DNA of 64,000 nt, taken from NCBI RefSeq assembly GCF_009738185.1, contig NZ_CP046509.1:62001-126000 (forward strand), read 5' to 3'. Below the pieces are notes generated by a model. The model had not been told where the DNA came from. It worked only from the letters and a program-made list of their open reading frames with translations, and ran no database searches. The stretch's first letter is position 1; every line of letters starts with the position of its first letter. This DNA is from Erwinia sorbitola (lineage in GTDB: Bacteria; Pseudomonadota; Gammaproteobacteria; Enterobacterales; Enterobacteriaceae). This document shows positions 53,607-62,504 of the stretch, piece by piece. The position numbers were made by a program, and so were the translations under genes.

Positions 53607-56303
53607 ATGAAATTCAGAGTTAACTCTTTGGCCATTTTTATTTGTGCCTATCTGGGAACTTCCACTATCAGTGCCTCACTTCGCGTCCCTAAAGGTTTTG
53701 AAGAGCTTGCTCGTGGTCAGACAATCCTTACCGATATTTCTCTCTATGGACACTCGCTAGGGGTTTTCCAGAGCCATGTGGATCTGGAAATCGTCCAGTT
53801 TTTGCAGCCTGAAGCTATAGCTGCTGCCATCAATAAAGTGTATCCGGAGACGTCAGCTCTCAGCGGACTGTTGCGAAATGAACTTGGAAGACGTTTTCAT
53901 CGTAACGGGAATCTTTCATGCAGTACCAGTGGTGATGCGCCAGGTTGTGATTTCCTGAAAACAGAAACAATAGACATTATTTACGATGAAAATAACGCCC
54001 GGATCAATCTGTTTATAGGTAGTCACTATCTTCCTAAAAAAAAACAAGAAAATATTTACTATGAAGCCAGTGCAGAGAGCCAGAATGCGCTGATTCACCA
54101 GCAAAATATTAATTTTGTTGCCGACAAAAATTATCAGTCAGCCTCCGTTCAGGGTAATGGATCGCTGGGGGTTACGGACAGTGGTTATCTTAATGTTGAC
54201 TGGAACTGGCAGGGACAGCGTTCACATGCCGCCAGCATACAGAAGGCCGAGGTCAACAGCGCATACTTCCGGAATGACTTGAGAAAACGCATGTATATTA
54301 AGCTCGGGATGATGGATGCCCGTGATCTTTTCAGCTACACCGGAGGGAATATTAATCTGAGCCAGTTACCGTTGGGGAAAATACGTGGTGTTCGAGCGGG
54401 CTCCACTCTTGCCTGGGTTAACATGAACAAGCTTTCCCGCGGTACACCGGTCAGTGTTTTTTTATCCAGAGATGCCAGAGTAGACGTCTATCGAGATAGC
54501 CAACTTCTCGCTTCGTTTTATCTTAAAGCGGGTACGCAGGAGCTTGATTCCCGTTCATTTCCAACGGGAAGTTACGCGCTGACCCTGCGGGTATATGAAG
54601 ATAACCAGCTGGTAAGAACGGAAACAATGCCTTATACCGGATTGGGGGAAGTTTCCAACACTTCGCAATGGTTTGTTCAGGCAGGCTCTCCGGATACGGA
54701 AGACTCTTCAAATAAAGATAATGACAGATATGTTATCCATGCTGGAGCCAAATGGCCGGTAGGTGATAGCGCCACACTGACTGCCGGAATGGCATTATTT
54801 AGCTCGGCCCGTTACTGGGAAGGTGCTATTGACTGGTCACACGGGTTCAATTCAGGATGGATTGATGGTCTGCTGACCTCCAGGGCCAGTTATCTCCATG
54901 GTAGTGAAGGTTCAAGGGGAAATATTCAGCAGGTTAACTATAACGATGGTTTTTCGCTGAGCTTTTATCGCAGCGAAATGACTGCGGTGGACTGCAATAG
55001 TCAGAATGCTCACCGCTACAGTTTTAGCGGATGTTATAAAAGCACAAATATGATGCTTTCAATGCCATTTAATAAATGGTACGGCACGCTGGGCTATGCG
55101 TTGAACAGTAATCAGGGGCGATACGTCTATCGCAGGGATCTGACTGATGATGACTCCCGTAATCAGGCCGGAGTGCCATGGGAAAAAGTTTACCGTACAC
55201 GTTCAAGGAGCAGGACCTGGCAGACCGGTGTAACCCGTACTTTTTATGTAAGCGGCATCAATATTAACTCCAGCGTGAATGCTTTCATGCGGGATGAAAG
55301 CGTATCCACCGGAAAGGATAAAGGTATCTTTGTCACCCTCTCTTTTTCCAGTAGTCGCAATACGGCGGGGGGAAACCGGCAGGCATTCTCAGGGGGAACC
55401 AGCTGGCAGAACAGCAAATATGGAAATAATCAGCTGGGATACAACGCCGCCTACAGCCAGTACGCTGACAACAGCGATGAAAATGAATCAGGTATCTCAT
55501 TTAATGGTGTAAATACCGACACAGTCATGTCTTCAGTTTACGGCCGAATGGGAGGGCAATACGGAGCGGGTTCACTGACTATTAGTGATGCGTGGGATCG
55601 TAAGGAAAGTGAACACCTGCTCAGCGGCAGTGGCAATTACAGCTCCTCCCTGATAGTGGATCGGCAGGGGGGCATCTTTGGTCGCTGGGGTGACGGTACG
55701 CCCTCTTCAGCAATAACCGTTGGCGTTGAACAGGGCGATGAGTCTGGTCAATCACGCGTTAGTGTGTCTGTGGACAGCGGTGGTGGAAGTGAAGTGCGGG
55801 GGAGCAGCAGGGGGCTATTTATGGTTCCCGGCTACAGGGAAACCGCTTTTGATGTGACTGAGTCAGTGGTTTCACCAGCAGGTATCAGCAGTGAGATCCG
55901 TAAAGGGACGGGACAACGAAAAGTCTTTATGACGCCGGGTAAGGTATTTAACAGAAAGGTTGAGGTTTTTACCCGTTATACCTGGCTGGGCAGGCTGTTA
56001 GATGAACGCAGCAGGCCGCTTGAAGGTGCTATTCCGTTGAATGTGATGTCATGGACTCCACTAGGTAAGGGAAGCTTCACTCTGGAAACGACACAGGAGA
56101 TCAAGACGCTGTACGTCATGAAGAACAACATCTTCTGGCAATGTGGAATGGAAGTTAATGCGATCAGGGATGTTATCCGCTACGTAGGGGAAACCTCATG
56201 CAAAAGTACAGAGCTCGCAAAACTTCCCGATGCTGAGCAAAAACAGGCTGAGCTGATGACTGCCGGATCGGGAAGTAAAGCTCTGCCGACAGTGAAGCAA
56301 TAA
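53607..56303 (+). CDS. CfaC-like outer-membrane fimbrial usher
   Basis: An 898-residue usher. The ATG at 53607 has GGGAGA ahead; the frame is open 51 bases earlier but adds no family sequence. Signal peptide to about residue 22, then SLRVPKGFEELARGQTILTDISLYGHSLG near residue 25 and a long strand-rich barrel, with SVFLSRDARVDVYRDSQLLASFYLKAGTQELDSRSFPTGSY near residue 290 typical of CfaC/TcfC ushers. It secretes and assembles the pilins across the outer membrane. It follows the pilin gene by 47 bases. Confidence 0.9.
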   Translation: MKFRVNSLAIFICAYLGTSTISASLRVPKGFEELARGQTILTDISLYGHSLGVFQSHVDLEIVQFLQPEAIAAAINKVYPETSALSGLLRNELGRRFHRNGNLSCSTSGDAPGCDFLKTETIDIIYDENNARINLFIGSHYLPKKKQENIYYEASAESQNALIHQQNINFVADKNYQSASVQGNGSLGVTDSGYLNVDWNWQGQRSHAASIQKAEVNSAYFRNDLRKRMYIKLGMMDARDLFSYTGGNINLSQLPLGKIRGVRAGSTLAWVNMNKLSRGTPVSVFLSRDARVDVYRDSQLLASFYLKAGTQELDSRSFPTGSYALTLRVYEDNQLVRTETMPYTGLGEVSNTSQWFVQAGSPDTEDSSNKDNDRYVIHAGAKWPVGDSATLTAGMALFSSARYWEGAIDWSHGFNSGWIDGLLTSRASYLHGSEGSRGNIQQVNYNDGFSLSFYRSEMTAVDCNSQNAHRYSFSGCYKSTNMMLSMPFNKWYGTLGYALNSNQGRYVYRRDLTDDDSRNQAGVPWEKVYRTRSRSRTWQTGVTRTFYVSGININSSVNAFMRDESVSTGKDKGIFVTLSFSSSRNTAGGNRQAFSGGTSWQNSKYGNNQLGYNAAYSQYADNSDENESGISFNGVNTDTVMSSVYGRMGGQYGAGSLTISDAWDRKESEHLLSGSGNYSSSLIVDRQGGIFGRWGDGTPSSAITVGVEQGDESGQSRVSVSVDSGGGSEVRGSSRGLFMVPGYRETAFDVTESVVSPAGISSEIRKGTGQRKVFMTPGKVFNRKVEVFTRYTWLGRLLDERSRPLEGAIPLNVMSWTPLGKGSFTLETTQEIKTLYVMKNNIFWQCGMEVNAIRDVIRYVGETSCKSTELAKLPDAEQKQAELMTAGSGSKALPTVKQ

Positions 56304-56525
56304 AGAGAAATGTTAAGCTTCCAGGATGATCGGGATAATGTTTGGTGAGGCAGAAAAGGTATGGCTCCACAAGGGAAGTGAATGATCTAAGGAGCTTTCC
56401 GCGCTCACCGCAGTCACTTGTCGGAGTAAGTTCCTGAGGATTCGCTGCGTTGTCGCCTGCCTGCACCTTTAGGGGATACATGTGAAATTTTTTAGGGTAA
56501 AGAACCAGGAAGCTGAATTATTAAC

Positions 56526-57632
56526 ATGAAAATTAAATTGTGCATATATTTAATAATATTATTAAGCCATAATTGTATGGCTAAGATTTTACAGCCTGAA
56601 AATAATACTCACACTGTCGTTTATGGCTATGATATTTCCTCATTACCTCCTGTAGATAGAGTGGAATTATATACTCATCGTGTTGCTGGCTATGATACTA
56701 GTGATGGTGAAAAATGGGGGAGGAATACCTTACAGTGTTTCTCTACTCAATCATCTGATTATGGAAGGTGCCCAACCTCACCACAGCCTGGTCATGAAGA
56801 TCCTTTAAATATAACGCTTAAATTTAATAATAGTTTAAACAACGCCTCTAAAACTATCACCTTGGTTGCAACGAAAAACCCCAGCACGGGCGGGAATAAT
56901 ATAATTACCAGCCCATTAAATTCATCGTGGTATGGTGCGTATGGTGTCAGGTTTACAGCTTGGATACCAATGGCTGAGGTACGAAAACTCGGGATAGGGA
57001 GTTGGAATGGGCAGCTAAAAATGGGGGTTTATCAAAATGACCGTAATAACACCACGACTAATGTGAAGAAAGTTGCCGACTGGAATACTTTTATAAAAAT
57101 AAATATTAAAGATAGCGGTAAAGTTAAAATATTTTTTCCTGAATTCAGAACAACATCTCCCGTTGTTAATTTGAATTTAAATTCCCGGCCAGGAGAAAAA
57201 TCAGAGTTGGGTGGAACGACAAGGTTAGATATGTGCCTTTATGATGGAAATAACTCTGCAAGTAATCGTATCCGCTTAAAGTTTTCAGATCAGGGTTACC
57301 TGCCTGCGGACAGGTCTCCTGGCATGTTTTCATTATACAGGGCTAACGCCGATAAAAACTTAATAACGAACAGAATTGACTATCAGTTAAGGATATCCGA
57401 CCCTACCATGGGAGAGTTTCGGGATGTCAAAAATGGAATTGATATGATATTTACAGGAACAAATTCTCGTAAATTTCAGAAGTTAGTTGTCATTCCGGGT
57501 ATCCCCGGTGCGTCGTTATGTGTTCCGGCCCCCCTGGTTTTTATCACCCCAAAAATCAAATTGTCTGATAAAAAAGCAGGGCGTTACAGAGGCGTTGTGA
57601 CAATAATTTATACACCTACTACAGAAAGTTAG
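56526..57632 (+). CDS. CfaE-like fimbrial tip adhesin
   Basis: A 368-residue protein (CfaE has 360) with a signal peptide to about residue 19. Two-domain layout: an N-terminal adhesin domain with SLPPVDRVELYTHR and CFSTQSSDYGRCPTS near residue 75, then a pilin domain with TRLDMCLYDGNNS near residue 232 (CfaE SVDMCFYDGYS) and the end KAGRYRGVVTIIYTPTTES. It initiates assembly and binds the host receptor; the ligand on a plant or other host is unknown. It is the most AT-rich gene of the operon and lies 222 bases after the usher gene. Confidence 0.85.
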   Translation: MKIKLCIYLIILLSHNCMAKILQPENNTHTVVYGYDISSLPPVDRVELYTHRVAGYDTSDGEKWGRNTLQCFSTQSSDYGRCPTSPQPGHEDPLNITLKFNNSLNNASKTITLVATKNPSTGGNNIITSPLNSSWYGAYGVRFTAWIPMAEVRKLGIGSWNGQLKMGVYQNDRNNTTTNVKKVADWNTFIKINIKDSGKVKIFFPEFRTTSPVVNLNLNSRPGEKSELGGTTRLDMCLYDGNNSASNRIRLKFSDQGYLPADRSPGMFSLYRANADKNLITNRIDYQLRISDPTMGEFRDVKNGIDMIFTGTNSRKFQKLVVIPGIPGASLCVPAPLVFITPKIKLSDKKAGRYRGVVTIIYTPTTES

Positions 57633-57741
57633 TTATTAAGCTTACTGCAGGAGTATTAAGTGAGATCTGTGGAATCTCTATTCAATGCTGAGCCCATCAG
57701 GTAAAAACCATATATTTATCTGAGGAGCAGGCGTTGCCCGG

Positions 57742-57923
57742 TAGCCGTGCTCGCTGTGGTAACTGAATGCGTTGAAAGTGAAGAGCAGCGTGACTGGCTG
57801 CTGGTGCGCGGCGTCCATATTGGCCAGGGCTATCTCTATTCTGAAGCGCTGCCGCTGGCACAATTTGCCCAGCGTTACCTGCCTCAATCCTGGATTTCAC
57901 TCTCCTTCCCTTACTTTCTTTAG
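57742..57923 (+). pseudogene. Second copy (B) of the pdeK 3' end, remnant
   Basis: The reading VVTECVESEEQRDWLLVRGV continues through GQGYLYSEALPLAQFAQRYLPQS and matches the C-terminus of the intact PdeK. It runs 11 residues further (W then ISLSFPYFL and stop at 57921) because TGA is TGG. No upstream part of the gene is present. The differences from copy A are mostly synonymous, so this was a coding allele recently rather than an old decayed duplicate. It is probably the end of the pre-insertion pdeK gene left behind on the far side of the fimbrial island. Confidence 0.85.
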
Positions 57924-58071
57924 TTATACAACTTCCGGCTGAAGTGATTCAGCTCATAAAAACAGGTTATGGATGCCCTTGAGCCGGGTGAGGTCGTACC
58001 ATTCTTGTTAATGGGGTGTTAGTTTCCTGCTGTCGTTTGATGATAATAACAGCAATTAACGGATGCCTTTT

Positions 58072-59346
58072 ATGAAAATCTCCCTGTTCAAAAGTCTTTA
58101 TTTCCAGGTGCTGACAGCCATCGCCGTTGGTGTTCTGCTCGGACATTTTTACCCGGAACTGGGCGCGCAGATGAAGCCGCTGGGTGATGCCTTCGTCAAA
58201 CTGATCAAAATGATTATTGCCCCGGTAATTTTCTGCACCGTGGTGACCGGTATTGCCGGTATGGAGAGCATGAAAGCGGTGGGGCGCACCGGTGCCGTGG
58301 CGCTGCTCTATTTTGAAGTCGTCAGTACCATTGCCCTGATTATTGGTCTGGTGGTGGTTAACGTATTACAGCCCGGCGTGGGAATGAACGTTGACCCGGC
58401 CACGCTCGATGCTAAAGCGGTGGCAATGTATGCCCAGCAGGCGGAGCAGCAGGGTGTGGTGGCGTTTCTGCTGGATGTTATTCCCGCCAGCGTGGTGGGG
58501 GCTTTCGCCAGCGGCAATATCTTACAGGTGCTGCTGTTCGCCGTTCTGTTCGGCTTTGCGCTGCATCGTCTGGGTGATAAAGGCACGCTGGTGTTTAACT
58601 TTATCGACAGCTTCTCAAAAGTGATTTTTGGCATCATCAATATGATCATGCGCCTGGCACCCATTGGTGCCTTCGGTGCGATGGCCTTTACCATCGGTAA
58701 ATACGGCGTTGGTTCTCTGGTTCAGCTCGGCCAGTTGATTATCTGCTTCTATATTACCTGTCTGCTGTTTGTGATCGTGGTGCTCGGACTGATTGCCCGC
58801 GTGGTCGGTTTCAATATCTTCAAATTTATCGCCTATATCAAAGAGGAGCTGTTGATTGTGCTCGGTACCTCCTCTTCGGAGTCGGCGCTGCCGCGTATGC
58901 TCGATAAAATGGAGAAGCTGGGCTGCAAAAAGTCGGTGGTTGGTCTGGTGATCCCGACGGGTTACTCCTTTAACCTCGATGGCACCTCAATCTATCTGAC
59001 GATGGCGGCGGTATTTATCGCCCAGGCCACCAACAGCCATATGGATATCTGGCATCAGATTACGCTGCTGGTGGTGCTGCTGCTCTCCTCGAAAGGGGCG
59101 GCCGGGGTAACGGGCAGTGGTTTTATTGTGCTGGCGGCGACACTCTCAGCGGTGGGGCATCTGCCGGTGGCAGGCCTGGCGCTGATTCTTGGTATCGACC
59201 GCTTTATGTCCGAAGCGCGTGCGCTGACCAATCTGGTCGGTAACGGCGTGGCAACCGTGGTGGTGGCTAAATGGGTAGGCGAGCTGGATGAGCAGCAGCT
59301 AAAAGAGACGTTAAATGCGGATAAAAAACGTCAAAAGATAGCCTGA
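58072..59346 (+). CDS. dctA: DctA, aerobic C4-dicarboxylate/proton symporter
   Basis: A 424-residue inner-membrane DAACS transporter (428 in E. coli). The ATG at 58072 gives MKISLFKSLYFQVLTAIAVG as in E. coli; one nine bases earlier is possible. Family motifs: SSSESALPRMLDKMEKLG near residue 267, GYSFNLDGTSIYLTMAAVFIAQ near residue 298 and SSKGAAGVTGSGFIVLAATL near residue 340. It takes up succinate, fumarate, malate and aspartate. It follows the pdeK locus as in E. coli, with the fimbrial island inserted between. Confidence 0.97.
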   Translation: MKISLFKSLYFQVLTAIAVGVLLGHFYPELGAQMKPLGDAFVKLIKMIIAPVIFCTVVTGIAGMESMKAVGRTGAVALLYFEVVSTIALIIGLVVVNVLQPGVGMNVDPATLDAKAVAMYAQQAEQQGVVAFLLDVIPASVVGAFASGNILQVLLFAVLFGFALHRLGDKGTLVFNFIDSFSKVIFGIINMIMRLAPIGAFGAMAFTIGKYGVGSLVQLGQLIICFYITCLLFVIVVLGLIARVVGFNIFKFIAYIKEELLIVLGTSSSESALPRMLDKMEKLGCKKSVVGLVIPTGYSFNLDGTSIYLTMAAVFIAQATNSHMDIWHQITLLVVLLLSSKGAAGVTGSGFIVLAATLSAVGHLPVAGLALILGIDRFMSEARALTNLVGNGVATVVVAKWVGELDEQQLKETLNADKKRQKIA

Positions 59347-59386
59347 AACGTCGACAGCACGGTTTTATTAACAAAAAAATCAAGCC

Positions 59387-59423
59387 AAATGCCCGTCGTG
59401 ACTTGCCCTCACGGCGGGCATTT
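59387..59423 (+). terminator. Terminator after dctA
   Basis: 15-bp stem AAATGCCCGTCGTGA/TCACGGCGGGCATTT with one G-T pair and a 7-base loop. Confidence 0.85.
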
Positions 59424-59606
59424 GCATAATAACCCCATACTTTTTTAAGATTTTTCATTCCGCTGTGTGACATCCTCGTCGATGCGTGGTCTAAAAGCTG
59501 TTCCTTTAAATAACAGCGGCTTTCCAAAGTTATCTGTAACCGTGACAGAATCAGGCCTTAGACCGCCAGTGATAATTATTTGGTTTGTGATTGAGTAGGG
59601 GTTCAC

Positions 59607-61082
59607 ATGCAGGGCACCAGAATTCGTCTTTTGATGGGTGGAATATTACTGGCAACGGCCAGTATGACTGTACAGGCTGAAACACTCCAACCCGATCCTG
59701 CCTGGCAGCAGGGAAAACTGGAGAATGGTTTTAGCTGGCAGTTGCTTACCACCCCTCAGCGGCCAAGCGACCGCATTGAGATTCGCCTGTTGGTTAACAC
59801 TGGATCGCTGGTAGAAAGCGCCCAGCAGGCAGGCTACAGTCATCTGATACCGCGCCTGGCGCTGGTACATAATGCTGCGCTGGATCCGGCGCAACAGCGT
59901 TCACTGTGGCAGCAAAGTATTGATCCGCAACACCCCCAGCCTCCCGCCGTTACCTCGTATGATTTTACAATGTATAACCTGAGCCTGCCCAATAACCGCC
60001 CGGAGATGCTGAAAGAAGCGCTCACCTGGCTGGCAGCGACTGCAGGTAAAATGACGATTAACGATCAGGTGGTCAACACCGCCCTCAATGCTGATGATCC
60101 GATTGCCACCTGGCCGGGCAATCCGCAGGATGTGTGGTGGCGTTACCGTCTGAAAGGTTCCACAATGCTGGCCCATGATCCGTCCGCAGCGGTAAAAACC
60201 CCGGTGGATATGGCGCAGCTCTACGCTTTCTATAAACAGTGGTACACGCCTGATGCGATGACGCTGTTTGTGGTGGGTAACGTCGACAGCCGCAGCCTGG
60301 CTGAACAGATCAATAAACAGTTCTCCCCGCTGGAAGGTAAGCGCGATCAGCCCTCCGCCATGCCAACACTCTCTCCGTTACCGCAGCAGCCGGTAAACCT
60401 TGTGAACAATGCCATCAGTCAGGATCGCCTGTCGCTGGTGTGGGATACGCCATGGCAGCCGATTCGTGAGTCGCAAAATCTGCTGCGTTACTGGCAGAGC
60501 GATCTGGCGCGTGAAGCGCTGTTCTGGCATGTGCAGAAAGTCCTGAGCGATAACAAAACCCAGGGTATGCAGGTCGGTTTTGACTGCCGGGTGCTGTATC
60601 AGCGCGCCCAGTGTGCGATCAATATGGACGCAGACAACGCGGCGCTGAACAACAATCTGGAGCTGATAGCAAAAGAGCTGGTCAGCGTGCGTGATAAGGG
60701 GCTGACCCGGCAAGAGTTTGACACGCTGATGGCGCAAAAGAACAACGAGTTGACCAAGCTTTTCGCCACCTATGCGCGTACCGATACCGATGTGCTGATG
60801 AGCCAGCGCCTGCGCTCGCAACAGAATGCCGTGGTGGATATTGCGCCGGAGCAGTATCAAAAGCTGCGTCAGGCTTTCCTGGCAGACTTAACCCTGGAAC
60901 AGCTTAATCAGGAACTGCGCCAGCAGTTAACCCAGGATATCACCATGGTATTGATGCAGCCGCAGGGCGAACCCGAAACCAAAGTGAAGATGCTGCTGGA
61001 AAACTGGCAGAAAATTATGACACCGGTAGCGGCAGCCCCGACGGACTCAGCCCCAACGGATGGCAGCGCACCGGCTCAGTAA
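59607..61082 (+). CDS. yhjJ: YhjJ-like periplasmic M16 peptidase homologue, probably inactive
   Basis: A 491-residue secreted protein (E. coli YhjJ 498). Signal peptide to about residue 24 (ending TVQA). The M16 fold is visible, with LENGFSWQLLTTPQRPSDRIEIRLLVNTGSLVE near residue 36 and YKQWYTPDAMTLFVVGNVDS near residue 210. The zinc motif HxxEH is replaced by SHLIPRL near residue 80, so peptidase activity is unlikely. The role is unknown; it may be a chaperone or partner as for other inactive M16 proteins. Position after dctA agrees with E. coli. Pro/Ala-rich tail. Confidence 0.88.
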   Translation: MQGTRIRLLMGGILLATASMTVQAETLQPDPAWQQGKLENGFSWQLLTTPQRPSDRIEIRLLVNTGSLVESAQQAGYSHLIPRLALVHNAALDPAQQRSLWQQSIDPQHPQPPAVTSYDFTMYNLSLPNNRPEMLKEALTWLAATAGKMTINDQVVNTALNADDPIATWPGNPQDVWWRYRLKGSTMLAHDPSAAVKTPVDMAQLYAFYKQWYTPDAMTLFVVGNVDSRSLAEQINKQFSPLEGKRDQPSAMPTLSPLPQQPVNLVNNAISQDRLSLVWDTPWQPIRESQNLLRYWQSDLAREALFWHVQKVLSDNKTQGMQVGFDCRVLYQRAQCAINMDADNAALNNNLELIAKELVSVRDKGLTRQEFDTLMAQKNNELTKLFATYARTDTDVLMSQRLRSQQNAVVDIAPEQYQKLRQAFLADLTLEQLNQELRQQLTQDITMVLMQPQGEPETKVKMLLENWQKIMTPVAAAPTDSAPTDGSAPAQ

Positions 61083-61115
61083 TTGCCGGGTATTTCCTGC
61101 TGCTGGCTTGATGTC

Positions 61116-61143
61116 GCAGGGTCGGGTATATGCCCGACCCTGC
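61116..61143. terminator. Bidirectional hairpin between yhjJ and the hydrolase gene
   Basis: Perfect 11-bp stem GCAGGGTCGGG/CCCGACCCTGC with a TATATG loop between converging genes. Confidence 0.75.
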
Positions 61144-61161
61144 AATAATCAGGCGCAGGCA

Positions 61162-62037
61162 TCACCATTTACGTGCGCGCAGCCATTCGTTGACCAGCAT
61201 CGGCCAGCTGGCCAGCGGTAAGTCGGCCACATTGCGAATACCGAAACCATGGCCGCCTTTTTCATAGAAGTGCAGTTCGCACGGCACCTGGTGTTCACGC
61301 AGGGCGCTGAACATCACCATGCTGTTATTCACCGGCACCGACTGGTCATCAACGGCGTGGATCAGCAGCGTTTGTGGTGTTTTCTCACTGACGCGGCTCT
61401 CCATTGAGTAGGCATCAATTTCTCCCCGGGTGGGATGTTCACCCAGCAGCTGCAGGCGTGAACCGGTGTGAGCCAATCCGTCACGCATGCTGATAACCGG
61501 ATAGATCAGCACCAGCGCATCAGGGCGGGGGGAGAGCGCATCAGCAGCATCCTGTACCGGATACAGTTTTTCACCAAAACGCGTCCCGAGGCTGGCGGCC
61601 ACGTGGCCCCCGGCAGAAAACCCCATCATCACAATACGCTCGCCGTTGCGGCCGCGCAGCGCACGTTCGCGCAGCACCCTGACGGCCCGTTGTGCATCGG
61701 CCAGCGGCGCATCTGCACCTTCATGGTGGCCGTCGGCAGGCAGGCGATAGGTCATCACTGCCAGCGTATAGCCCATCGAGGTAAAGAACATCGCCAGCGC
61801 GCTGCCCTCTTTATCGATCATAATGCGCTGATAGCCACCGCCGGGAGCCACCAGCAGCGTGACGCCGTTCGACTGCTCCGGATACCATATCGCCAGCTCC
61901 GGGCAGCGCACGCCGCTGGCTGCACGGTCGAAAGGTTCGAAGGGTTTGGCCAGATCAACAATCTGCGGCTGCGCCCGTGAGTCGCTGGCACCCGGCGCAT
62001 CGCCGTGCGGCCAGAGGTTAAAAATTTCTGCGTTCAT
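61162..62037 (-). CDS. Alpha/beta-hydrolase fold esterase
   Basis: A 291-residue cytoplasmic protein without a signal peptide. The nucleophile elbow is GFSAGGH near residue 143, the oxyanion-type APGGGYQ near residue 64, the Asp in LIHAVDDQSVPVNN near residue 230 and the catalytic His in KGGHGFG near residue 262. It belongs to the BD-FAE/acetyl-xylan-esterase-like group that removes acetyl or feruloyl groups from plant polysaccharide fragments. Near kdgK and a lyase-family gene, a role in deacetylating imported pectin-type oligomers is possible, but the substrate is not shown. Confidence 0.8.
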   Translation of the reverse strand: MNAEIFNLWPHGDAPGASDSRAQPQIVDLAKPFEPFDRAASGVRCPELAIWYPEQSNGVTLLVAPGGGYQRIMIDKEGSALAMFFTSMGYTLAVMTYRLPADGHHEGADAPLADAQRAVRVLRERALRGRNGERIVMMGFSAGGHVAASLGTRFGEKLYPVQDAADALSPRPDALVLIYPVISMRDGLAHTGSRLQLLGEHPTRGEIDAYSMESRVSEKTPQTLLIHAVDDQSVPVNNSMVMFSALREHQVPCELHFYEKGGHGFGIRNVADLPLASWPMLVNEWLRARKW

Positions 62038-62504
62038 GGGCGCTCCTGGCAGTGAGATTAAATAATATTATAGAAGCCCGGGAAAAAGGGCGGGTGGTTT
62101 CCATCACAGCGTACTGAATATATAGCCTGATTAAATCCGCTTGCAGTAATACGGCTAACGTATTTGCAGAACGGATGATGGCGCAATTAACTGTGACGTT
62201 TTATTCTCGCGCCGTCTACGATTTAGATTCAGCTTTAATCAGTTTCGGAATATGCTCAAATTTTTCCGCCTTAAGCGCCCGGACAGCGGCAAACCTGCGC
62301 CAGCGAGGCTTTACATTAGTTATTTTTAAATATTAACTTAAACACAAACTATTTAATTAAACGCTGTTTTTACTTGGGAATAATTCTTCACAGGTGAAAT
62401 GTAACCAACGGTAATAATTTTACTGAAGATAATTGATTAATTAACCCCGCCTCTTTTTTTCGCAGCGGCTATGCTTTCTGACGGAATCTGAACGGAGAGT
62501 GAAG
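62038..62504. other. Divergent intergenic region, no gene seen
   Basis: About 470 bases between the divergent esterase and lyase-family genes, AT-rich in 62300-62450. It should hold both promoters. I found no clear KdgR or CRP box by eye. Confidence 0.5.

Noticed and set aside
52280..57632. Classical (FimC/FimD) chaperone-usher fimbriae
   Set aside because: Pilin, chaperone, usher and tip protein all match the CFA/I (CS1) alternate class in sequence and order.
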